Of a stretch of DNA of 9,403 bases, positions 1 through 3,786 are shown piece by piece; position 1 is the first letter of the stretch, and each line of letters begins with the position of its first letter. The notes under the pieces were generated by a model. It searched no databases, was not told the DNA's origin, and was given only the letters and a program-made list of their open reading frames with translations. The stretch covers positions 1-9,403 of the forward strand of contig JACDEK010000028.1 in the NCBI GenBank assembly GCA_013816445.1. Reading direction: 5' to 3'. Made by a program: the position numbers and the translations under genes. Source of the DNA: Candidatus Saccharimonadota bacterium. Lineage in GTDB: Bacteria; Patescibacteriota; Saccharimonadia; CAILAD01; BJGX01.

Positions 1-1
1 A

Positions 2-502
2 CTCAAAGCACTTGGTATTCAGCAGACCCTTATTTTGACTGGAGACAACTCAGTAGTAGCCAAGAAAATTGCTCAAGAAGTGAGTATCACAGATGTTCAC
101 TCAGGCTTACTGCCAGTAGATAAATTACACATTATTCAGACTCACAGCCAGGCGGGTACTGTGACGGGCATGGTAGGAGATGGTGTCAATGACGCCCCAG
201 TACTTGCTGCCGCTGATGTTGGTATTGCCCTTGGGGCAAAGGGCTCAACTGCAGCGTCAGAATCAGCAGACGTGGTTATTATGCTTGACGATATTAGTAG
301 GGTTGCTGATTCTGTTTCTATCGCTAAGCGTAGTGTTATGATTGCCAAGCAAAGTATTTTTATAGGTATAGGGCTAAGTATTGTTTTGATGCTATTTGCT
401 AGTGCGGGTAAAATACCTCCTGTGTATGGTGCTCTCTTGCAAGAATTAGTAGATGTTGCAGTGATTATTAATGCCCTTAGAGCACACGGTGGAAAAATAT
501 GA
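2..502 (+). CDS. Heavy-metal-transporting P1B-type ATPase, C-terminal part (5' end outside window)
   Basis: The visible 166 residues are the end of a P-type ATPase that pumps metal ions across the cytoplasmic membrane using ATP. The P-domain signatures are clear: LTGDN at visible residues 12-16, a 'LPVDKL' segment, and the hinge GDGVNDAP at about 59-66 followed by AAADVGIALG. After a cytoplasmic linker come two membrane segments (the IFIGIGLSIVLMLFASAG region and the ALLQELVDVAVIINALR region) and a very short tail. Ending in 'NALR' just after the last membrane helix is typical of P1B metal ATPases and unlike P2 or KdpB types. The last helix has an acidic 'ELVDVAV' motif and lacks the MxxSS of copper pumps, so Zn/Cd/Co-type specificity is possible but undecided. 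The metal-binding N-terminus and the CPx motif are outside the window. The stop overlaps the next start as ATGA. Confidence 0.93.
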   Translation, partial: LKALGIQQTLILTGDNSVVAKKIAQEVSITDVHSGLLPVDKLHIIQTHSQAGTVTGMVGDGVNDAPVLAAADVGIALGAKGSTAASESADVVIMLDDISRVADSVSIAKRSVMIAKQSIFIGIGLSIVLMLFASAGKIPPVYGALLQELVDVAVIINALRAHGGKI

Positions 503-720
503 AAGACTTTGCAACAGGACTATACCAACACTATAAAGGCAAGCAGTACTTGGTATTATGTAGTGCTAAGCATAGCGAAACTCTAGAAGATATGATTGTT
601 TACGTCAGTTTGTATAAAAATACAGAGAGTCAGGTATGGGTACGACCAGCAAAAATGTTTTTTGAACAAGTGGTTGTTGATGGTGAATTAGTTCCTCGTT
701 TTAGATTCATCAGTAAATAA
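499..720 (+). CDS. DUF1653 family protein
   Basis: This 73-aa protein matches the DUF1653 pattern almost end to end: 'GLYQHYKGKQYLVL', 'AKHSETLEDMIVYVSLY', 'VWVRPAKMFFE' and 'VPRFRFI'. The family consists of small cytosolic beta-rich domains with no established biochemical role; the conserved HYKG, HSET and WVRP patches suggest a ligand-binding or scaffold domain, which is inference. Its ATG lies inside the stop of the metal ATPase gene (ATGA), with a GGTGG-like purine stretch just upstream, so it is probably translated by coupling. The overlap implies co-transcription but does not show a role in metal transport. The family identity is solid; the function is unknown. Confidence 0.9.
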   Translation: MKDFATGLYQHYKGKQYLVLCSAKHSETLEDMIVYVSLYKNTESQVWVRPAKMFFEQVVVDGELVPRFRFISK

Positions 721-721
721 C

Positions 722-750
722 TTGCATTATGCTTATGATTGTTTGATAAT
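722..750 (+). promoter_or_regulatory. Putative sigma70-type promoter
   Basis: TTGCAT at 722-727 is followed after 17 bp by GATAAT at 745-750, which is five of six matches to the -10 consensus; the -35 is weaker. Transcription would start near 757, giving a leader of about 26 nt with an AAGAGG Shine-Dalgarno (769-774) 8 nt before the ATG at 783. It lies just after the DUF1653 stop, so the next two genes can be transcribed independently of the ATPase. Confidence 0.5.
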
Positions 751-782
751 GAGTACAAATTAAATAATAAGAGGTATATATT

Positions 783-1193
783 ATGATGAAATTTTTAATG
801 ACAAACTGGCTAGGTATAGTACTAGCAACAGTAGCGGCAATGGCAATTGGTAGCTTATGGTACTCGAATCTATTATTTGGTAAAGAATGGCGCAAGCTTG
901 CTAAGCTCAGTGAGAAAGAATTTCAAGCTGGAGTAGTTAAATCAATGGTTTTCATGCTGGTACTCGCCTTTGTGAGTGCTTTTGTATTGAAGCGATTTAT
1001 TGTTATTGCGGGGCCAGTTGATGTGCTAGCAGCAATCAAGATAGCCATCTGGATATGGTTTGGCTTTGTTATGACTTACTCAGTGAGTAATGCTATGTTT
1101 GGCAAGAGATCGCTCAAACTCATTGCTATTGATCTGAGTAATCAGCTCATTACTTTGATTGTTATGGCAGCAATTCTGTTTAAAGTTAACTAA
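783..1193 (+). CDS. DUF1761-like integral membrane protein
   Basis: The 136-aa product is a small polytopic membrane protein. The N-terminus 'NWLGIVLATVAAMAIGSLWYSNLLFGKEWRKL' is split by family features: an N-W start, a glycine/alanine-rich first helix, then the 'LWYS..LFGK.W' signature of DUF1761. Four hydrophobic segments are seen, at about residues 9-28, 52-72, 80-104 and 116-134, with short basic loops between them. The family has no firmly assigned function. The start at 783 has a second in-frame ATG directly after it; either is served by AAGAGG at 769-774. The following gene starts 5 bp after the stop, so the two are probably one transcription unit. Confidence 0.8.
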   Translation: MMKFLMTNWLGIVLATVAAMAIGSLWYSNLLFGKEWRKLAKLSEKEFQAGVVKSMVFMLVLAFVSAFVLKRFIVIAGPVDVLAAIKIAIWIWFGFVMTYSVSNAMFGKRSLKLIAIDLSNQLITLIVMAAILFKVN

Positions 1194-1198
1194 ATAAA

Positions 1199-1480
1199 AT
1201 GAATAGCCAGTTGCCAGCTTTTACTCAAGCTGTTTTTGCAGTTGTTAAGGGTATTCAAAAAGGTCAAACAATGACTTATAAAGAAGTAGCGATGGCTGCT
1301 GGTCAACCTAGTGCATATCGAGCAGTTGGTAATATTTTAAATACCAACTATAACCCAGATATTCCGTGTCATCGTGTGGTGCGCTCAGACGGCACGGCCG
1401 GAGGCTATAATCGGGGAGTAGACCAAAAAATTGCAATTCTCACCAGCGAAAAAGCACTAAAATTTTCATCTAACAGATAG
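1199..1480 (+). CDS. MGMT-family DNA-binding domain protein with PCHRV active-site motif
   Basis: The 93-aa protein corresponds to the C-terminal domain of O6-alkylguanine-DNA alkyltransferases (Ogt/Ada-C). Visible features are the winged-helix part 'GQTMTYKEVAMAAGQPSAYRAVG', with the arginine-finger region Y40-R41-A-V-G44, an N-rich 'NTNYNPDIP' segment, the catalytic motif PCHRVV with Cys57, and 'GGYNRG' shortly after. The N-terminal RNase H-like domain of full-length enzymes (usually about 160-180 aa) is absent. Alkyltransferase-like (ATL) proteins are similarly short but carry Trp in place of the cysteine; this one keeps the cysteine, so it could transfer alkyl groups or act as a lesion-sensing protein. 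There is no clear Shine-Dalgarno; with a 5-bp gap to the upstream stop, translation probably depends on reinitiation. Confidence 0.88.
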   Translation: MNSQLPAFTQAVFAVVKGIQKGQTMTYKEVAMAAGQPSAYRAVGNILNTNYNPDIPCHRVVRSDGTAGGYNRGVDQKIAILTSEKALKFSSNR

Positions 1481-1550
1481 CACTTAAAAAAAATAAAAAA
1501 AGTTACATAAATAGGGGCAATTCTCAGCTACTTTTCAGTTAAGAAGCTTA

Positions 1551-1564
1551 TGCTATATATAGCA
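1551..1564. repeat. 14-bp perfect palindrome, possible operator or extended -10 promoter
   Basis: TGCTATATATAGCA reads identically on both strands. It contains TGCTATATA, an extended -10-like element matching the TGC+TATA style seen before xth and rpmG. A weak -35 candidate, TTTTCA, lies at 1532-1537 (16 bp spacing). It may be a promoter, a protein-binding dyad or both. A start near 1566 would give the small gene at 1664 a leader of about 98 nt. Confidence 0.35.
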
Positions 1565-1621
1565 CCAAGGTTAATACATTTTAGAGATAGTAAAAAGCTC
1601 AAAATAACTTGACCACGGGTG

Positions 1622-1627
1622 TATAAT
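1622..1627 (+). promoter_or_regulatory. Perfect TATAAT -10 box upstream of small gene
   Basis: TATAAT at 1622-1627 matches the -10 consensus exactly. No good -35 is found 16-18 bp upstream, and the preceding bases (GTG) do not form a TGn extension. A start near 1634 would give a 30-nt leader to the ATG at 1664. TTGACC at 1609-1614 is too close to act as its -35 and may be coincidental or part of an activator site. Confidence 0.4.
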
Positions 1628-1650
1628 AAGAATGTAAACATACATAGTAG

Positions 1651-1659
1651 GGAGGTGAT
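1651..1659 (+). promoter_or_regulatory. Near-perfect Shine-Dalgarno that fixes the start at 1664
   Basis: GGAGGTGAT is a nine-base match to the usual 3' end of bacterial 16S rRNA. Measured from its GGAGG core, the ATG at 1664 is 8 nt away, the usual distance; the ATG at 1658 is inside the site and the GTG at 1619 is upstream of it. This is the strongest ribosome binding site in the window. Confidence 0.7.
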
Positions 1660-1663
1660 GACG

Positions 1664-1828
1664 ATGAAGAAACGGGTATTGCGTCAGATTCGAAAAATGC
1701 CCCAAAATTTGTTGAGAGATCGACAGATTATGGAAGACATTTTAGACGAAATGGCTACAAAATGGGCAGTGAAAGCTGAACGTTTGCAAGATAAAGCCTT
1801 GGGCCGAATGCAAACAAAGACAAAATAG
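1664..1828 (+). CDS. Small basic protein of unknown function (54 aa)
   Basis: I do not recognise this protein. It starts 'MKKRVLRQIRKMPQNLL' and is rich in Lys and Arg at both ends with an acidic central patch ('IMEDILDEMATKW'). The composition predicts almost entirely helix, with no membrane segment, no cysteines and no signal peptide. The charge pattern would suit a small nucleic-acid- or protein-binding helix pair, which is only inference. Its reality is supported mainly by the excellent Shine-Dalgarno at 1651-1659 and a perfect TATAAT box upstream. An in-frame GTG at 1619 would add 15 residues but lies upstream of the ribosome binding site, within the promoter region. No obvious intrinsic terminator follows; the next gene begins 193 bp downstream after highly structured DNA. 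Confidence 0.62.
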   Translation: MKKRVLRQIRKMPQNLLRDRQIMEDILDEMATKWAVKAERLQDKALGRMQTKTK

Positions 1829-1856
1829 TCTATACAAAAAGTTAGCGAGAAAGGAA

Positions 1857-1964
1857 AACACACTTTGATTACCGTAAATGTCTGACATACGGGCGTATGA
1901 AATACTCATTCGTCCGTATGTGTTATTTACGGTTTAAAAACCCTCTCAATAGAATAAGTGTGTT
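1857..1964. repeat. Three nested inverted repeats forming a long potential hairpin or cruciform
   Basis: The outer arms AACACACTT (1857-1865) and AAGTGTGTT (1956-1964) are perfect 9-bp complements. The middle arms ACCGTAAAT (1871-1879) and ATTTACGGT (1925-1933) are another perfect 9 bp. The inner arms 1885-1895 and 1911-1921 pair over 11 bp with one G-U, and 1897-1900/1906-1909 add 4 bp around a 5-nt loop (AATAC). The middle and inner arms are separated by a small 5x3 internal loop, so 1871-1933 alone can form a stem of about 24 pairs. No U-tract follows on either strand, arguing against an intrinsic terminator. It could be a structured RNA, an operator cluster or a miniature mobile element. 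Confidence 0.75.
1886..1920. promoter_or_regulatory. Tandem operator-like dyads, centres 21 bp apart
   Basis: CATACG-GG-CGTATG at 1886-1899 is a perfect 6-2-6 dyad. CATTCG-TC-CGTATG at 1907-1920 is the same dyad with one mismatch. The centres (1892.5 and 1913.5) are 21 bp apart, about two helical turns, as expected for two repressor dimers on the same DNA face. The likely binding protein is not encoded in the window. Confidence 0.5.
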
Positions 1965-1978
1965 AAATATGGTACGGT
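1949..1978 (+). promoter_or_regulatory. Weak extended -10 promoter candidate for the 64-aa/101-aa gene pair
   Basis: TGG+TACGGT at 1970-1978 resembles the TGGTACAAT boxes of dsbA and gap, and the 8 bases 15 bp upstream (CAATAGAA at 1947-1954) match five of eight positions of CTCTAGCA from dsbA. Transcription would start near 1985. The right outer arm of the inverted repeat (1956-1964) would lie between -35 and -10. Confidence 0.35.
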
Positions 1979-2017
1979 ATCTGCAAGGTTTTTTGTACCT
2001 TCAGACCGAAAGGTGAT
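1971..2017 (+). promoter_or_regulatory. Leader with competing pairings around the ribosome binding site
   Basis: ACCTT at 1997-2001 is complementary to AAGGT at 1985-1989 and equally to AAGGT at 2010-2014, which is the Shine-Dalgarno of the next gene. In addition GGTAC (1971-1975) can pair with GTACC (1995-1999), and ACC-GAAA-GGT (2005-2014) is a small hairpin with a GNRA tetraloop that also covers the Shine-Dalgarno. The set resembles a sequestering/anti-sequestering switch, but the stems are short (3-5 bp) and it matches no riboswitch class I can name. Confidence 0.35.
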
Positions 2018-2021
2018 TACA

Positions 2022-2216
2022 ATGGATGTTGCTCATCATATTATTCAAGCTAGAGCTTGGGGAGAAATTTGTGACTCAGTTAGTGCCAAAGACTTACTGC
2101 AACTCGAAAATCTGAGCGATTCTGAAGCAGTTACTCAGCTCAATCAGTTACTGATTGAATCGGGCGTATCCGTAGTGAAGACCACAGAGCTTATGGCTCA
2201 AATTGGAATTTCTTAG
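2022..2216 (+). CDS. Small acidic protein of unknown function (64 aa)
   Basis: I do not recognise this protein. It begins 'MDVAHHIIQARAWGEICDS' and is mildly acidic, helical by composition, without membrane segments, with a single cysteine at residue 17. The repeated short hydrophobic/acidic periods ('KDLLQLENLSDSEAVTQLNQLLIE') suggest two or three short helices. ATG 2022 is chosen because AAAGGTGAT (2009-2017) sits at a normal distance; the in-frame GTG at 2013 is inside that site. The next gene starts 13 bp after the stop with its Shine-Dalgarno overlapping the stop codon, so the two are almost certainly one operon. A small acidic protein before a membrane protein could be a regulator/effector or antitoxin/toxin pair, but nothing in the sequence shows that. 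Confidence 0.65.
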   Translation: MDVAHHIIQARAWGEICDSVSAKDLLQLENLSDSEAVTQLNQLLIESGVSVVKTTELMAQIGIS

Positions 2217-2229
2217 GAGAGGAGCAGAT

Positions 2230-2535
2230 ATGCGATTTTCATTTGGAACGTACGATATTGAGGTGCAGATTAAAACAAAGGTAAGTAAATCTCATCGACC
2301 GGTTGTAAATCGTTGGCCGTGGCTACAGCAGTGGACACAATGGAAGTGTTACGCACTTTTGCAAATTACTGTTGGCATTATGATGGTGTCACTAACGATT
2401 ATGACACTTAGGGGTCATGAATCTTCAATGCCTGTTTTGCAGTCAGCACTATTGAGCATGCAAGTCCTCGGCGCGCCATATATGTTTAATCGGCACAAGC
2501 AAGAGATTGCCTGGCGAGAAGAACATCTTCAATAG
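2230..2535 (+). CDS. Small membrane protein of unknown function (101 aa)
   Basis: The product is 'MRFSFGTYDIEVQIKTK...' and is not a family I recognise. A hydrophilic, basic N-terminal part of about 45 residues (rich in Trp: NRWPWLQQWTQWK) precedes two hydrophobic segments, one around residues 49-67 ('LLQITVGIMMVSLTIMTL') and a weaker one around 75-91 ('PVLQSALLSMQVLGAPY'), then a charged tail ('NRHKQEIAWREEHLQ'). A hairpin of two helices with both ends in the cytoplasm is the simplest topology. ATG 2230 is chosen over an upstream TTG at 2203 because two GGAG motifs (2216-2219, 2221-2224) sit just ahead of it, the first overlapping the upstream stop codon. A terminator follows at 2591-2618, closing the operon with the 64-aa gene. 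Confidence 0.62.
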   Translation: MRFSFGTYDIEVQIKTKVSKSHRPVVNRWPWLQQWTQWKCYALLQITVGIMMVSLTIMTLRGHESSMPVLQSALLSMQVLGAPYMFNRHKQEIAWREEHLQ

Positions 2536-2590
2536 TGTTGATCTATCTTAGTTACATATTAAATCTATCTATATACTCTCAGTAAGTTAC

Positions 2591-2618
2591 GCACTAGTCA
2601 TTCTAGTGCTTTTTGTTT
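2591..2618 (+). terminator. Rho-independent terminator abutting the xth promoter
   Basis: GCACTAG (2591-2597) and CTAGTGC (2603-2609) form a perfect 7-bp stem with a 5-nt TCATT loop, followed directly by TTTTTGTTT (2610-2618). This ends the 64-aa/101-aa operon. The last T of the tract is also the T of the TGC element of the next promoter. Confidence 0.8.
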
Positions 2619-2626
2619 GCTATACT
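2618..2626 (+). promoter_or_regulatory. Extended -10 promoter of xth, leaderless start
   Basis: TGC+TATACT at 2618-2626 is an extended -10. The ATG at 2633 follows after 6 nt, where transcription would start, so the mRNA would begin at or next to the start codon. No Shine-Dalgarno is present. An overlapping TATAAT at 2626-2631 would start transcription inside the gene and is less likely to be used. Confidence 0.55.
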
Positions 2627-2632
2627 ATAATC

Positions 2633-3433
2633 ATGAAAACAACTTTATTTAGCTGGAACGTCAATGGTATTCGTGCCGTTATAAAAAAGGGTGAATTTCA
2701 AAAATTTATAAAAACCTACAACCCAGACGTAGTTTGTTTGCAAGAGACCAAAGCCAAAGAAGGTCAGGCAGAACTAGATATTCTTGAGTACAAACAATAT
2801 TGGTGCTCTGCCGAAAAGCCAGGCTATAGTGGTACAGCAATATTTTCTAAAATAGAGCCAATTGCAGTGCTTAAGGGTTTGCCAGAAGACATAGTAAAAA
2901 AATACAGTATGGAAGACGATTATGGCCACCCCAATAAAGAAGGACGAGTACTGGCTGTTGAGTATGAAAAATATTTTGTCGTCACTGTCTACACACCAAA
3001 TTCTAAAGATGATTTAAGTAGAATACCACTAAGGCAAAAGCACTGGGATCCGGCATTCTTAGAATATTGCAAAGAGCTAGAAAAGAAAAAACCGGTTTTG
3101 TTTTGTGGTGACTTGAATGTAGCACATACTGAAGAAGATCTAGCACGGCCAAAACCCAATGTTGGTAAGAAAGGCTTTACAAACGAAGAGCGCGAAGGCT
3201 TTGATAATTTTGTTGCCGCTGGGTTTGTAGATAGCTTGCGGATATTTGTAAAAGGTAATGGATATTATACTTGGTGGACACATTGGGCTAATGCTCGAGC
3301 TAATAATGTGGGATGGCGAATAGACTATTGGTTGGTCTCAAAAAACTTTACTAGTCATATTAAAAAAGCCGAGATTCACCCAGAGCAGATGGGTTCTGAT
3401 CATTGCCCAGTCTCAATTACTCTTGATTTATAG
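2633..3433 (+). CDS. xth: Exodeoxyribonuclease III (AP endonuclease, EEP fold)
   Basis: The 266-aa enzyme cuts DNA 5' of abasic sites and has 3'-exonuclease and 3'-phosphatase activity in base-excision repair. The full exonuclease III motif series is present: SWNVNGIRA at 7-15 (Asn9), LQETKA with metal ligand Glu38, YSGTAIFSK at 65-73, VYTPN at 119-123, GDLNVAH with Asp160 and Asn162, WRIDYW with Asp231, and the catalytic pair SDHCP with Asp256 and His257. Length is typical (about 250-270 aa). ATG 2633 gives the standard 'MK..LFSWNVNGIRA' start and lies 6 nt after an extended -10, so no leader is expected; an upstream in-frame GTG at 2606 lies inside the terminator hairpin. The gene stands alone between a terminator and the convergent rpmG. 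Confidence 0.97.
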   Translation: MKTTLFSWNVNGIRAVIKKGEFQKFIKTYNPDVVCLQETKAKEGQAELDILEYKQYWCSAEKPGYSGTAIFSKIEPIAVLKGLPEDIVKKYSMEDDYGHPNKEGRVLAVEYEKYFVVTVYTPNSKDDLSRIPLRQKHWDPAFLEYCKELEKKKPVLFCGDLNVAHTEEDLARPKPNVGKKGFTNEEREGFDNFVAAGFVDSLRIFVKGNGYYTWWTHWANARANNVGWRIDYWLVSKNFTSHIKKAEIHPEQMGSDHCPVSITLDL

Positions 3434-3483
3434 AGATTTATAGAGATCACGAATTACTGTATTGTAGATTCTAGGCTTATTCT

Positions 3484-3506
3484 GGAAAAAATTTTATATA
3501 TAAAAT
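3484..3506 (-). terminator. AT-only hairpin plus U-tract after rpmG
   Basis: A perfect AT-only palindrome, ATTTTATATATAAAAT, at 3491-3506 lies directly after the rpmG stop and, read on the minus strand, is followed by six T. This has terminator geometry, but the stem lacks G-C pairs and may be weak. It lies between the convergent xth and rpmG genes. Confidence 0.4.
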
Positions 3507-3680
3507 CTATTTAAGCTTGGCTTTTACTTCAACAAAGGTTTCAACTTTGCGCGTTTTGGGATCAAACTTTTTTAGTTCAATTTTATCAACCGTATTTTTG
3601 GGGTTTTTACGGGTGTAGTATCGGCTACCGGTTTCTTTATTCTTGAGTATTACAATTTGTTCTTGGGTTTTCTTTGACAT
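3507..3680 (-). CDS. rpmG: 50S ribosomal protein L33, cysteine-free type
   Basis: The 57-aa protein is a component of the large ribosomal subunit near the E site. It matches bacterial L33 over its whole length: 'EQIVILKNKETGSRYYTRKNPKNT' then 'IELKKFDPKTRK', which corresponds to the conserved LELKKFDP segment. The two CxxC pairs of zinc-binding L33 are absent, so this is the C- (zinc-independent) form, as in E. coli. ATG at 3680-3678 gives the standard 'MSKKTQEQI' start; an upstream in-frame extension of 17 hydrophobic residues covers the promoter and is not real. The gene runs opposite to its neighbours, converging on xth and diverging from dsbA, and is not beside secE or a tRNA as is common elsewhere. 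Confidence 0.95.
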   Translation of the reverse strand: MSKKTQEQIVILKNKETGSRYYTRKNPKNTVDKIELKKFDPKTRKVETFVEVKAKLK

Positions 3681-3690
3681 AATGTTGAAT

Positions 3691-3719
3691 AGTATAGCAA
3701 AAAACTCGTACAGATTCAA
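3691..3719 (-). promoter_or_regulatory. rpmG promoter (minus strand)
   Basis: Read on the minus strand, TTGAAT (3719-3714), 17 bp, then TATACT (3696-3691) preceded by TGC (3699-3697). Four of six -35 matches, five of six -10 matches and an extended -10 make this the best promoter in the window. Transcription would start near 3684, leaving a leader of only about 4 nt before the ATG at 3680. Confidence 0.65.
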
Positions 3720-3736
3720 GTAGTAGTACACTCTTA

Positions 3737-3749
3737 AGGGTATTACCCT
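3737..3749. promoter_or_regulatory. 13-bp palindrome between divergent rpmG and dsbA, possible operator
   Basis: AGGGTA-T-TACCCT is a perfect dyad with 6-bp half-sites around a central T. Its right end overlaps the CTCTAGCA block of the dsbA promoter by two bases, a position where a bound protein could block or assist RNA polymerase. It has no U-tract and a 1-base centre, so a DNA-binding site is more plausible than an RNA hairpin. Confidence 0.4.
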
Positions 3750-3779
3750 CTAGCAAACAGCTTGTAACACTGGTACAAT
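3748..3779 (+). promoter_or_regulatory. dsbA operon promoter, leaderless start
   Basis: CTCTAGCA (3748-3755), 15 bp, then TGGTACAAT (3771-3779): an extended -10 with a weak -35-like CTAGCA at 18 bp spacing. The ATG at 3787 is 7 nt downstream, so the transcript should begin at the start codon or one base before it. The same arrangement with the same spacing occurs before gap. Confidence 0.6.
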
Positions 3780-3786
3780 CTGGGGT

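Larger units (their letters stand above)
1481..1663. other. Intergenic region with A-rich tract, palindrome and -10-like box
   Basis: No gene is seen in these 183 bases. The first part is an A-rich tract (about 1485-1501) without a hairpin before it, so it is not a convincing terminator on the plus strand. A 14-bp perfect palindrome lies at 1551-1564. TTGACC at 1609-1614 and TATAAT at 1622-1627 are only 7 bp apart and so cannot be a -35/-10 pair. The region ends in a very strong ribosome binding site at 1651-1659. Confidence 0.6.
1829..2021. other. Structured intergenic region between two small orphan genes
   Basis: There is no plausible gene in these 193 bases, but they are unusually rich in dyad symmetry: nested inverted repeats at 1857-1964, two near-identical dyads inside them, and a leader at 1971-2017 with competing short pairings. 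A weak promoter candidate lies at 1949-1978. Confidence 0.7.

Noticed and set aside
1199..1480. Annotation as an ATL (alkyltransferase-like) protein
   Set aside because: ATLs have Trp in the PxHRV motif; Cys57 is present here.
1485..1501. A-rich tract after the MGMT-like gene as a terminator
   Set aside because: It is an A-tract, not a T-tract, on the coding strand and has no hairpin before it.
1609..1627. TTGACC and TATAAT as a -35/-10 pair
   Set aside because: The spacing is only 7 bp, far from 16-18 bp.
1619..1663. GTG at 1619 as the start of the 54-aa gene
   Set aside because: It lies upstream of an excellent Shine-Dalgarno (1651-1659) that points to ATG 1664, and next to a TATAAT box that should be promoter.
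1871..1940. Large hairpin as an intrinsic terminator of the 54-aa gene
   Set aside because: The stem is followed by TTTAAAAACCC on the plus strand and by AATCAAAG on the minus strand, so there is no adequate U-tract.
3426..3445. Tandem 10-bp repeat ATTTATAGAG at the end of xth
   Set aside because: Two copies of an AT-rich decamer across a stop codon are easily explained by slippage and no function is suggested.
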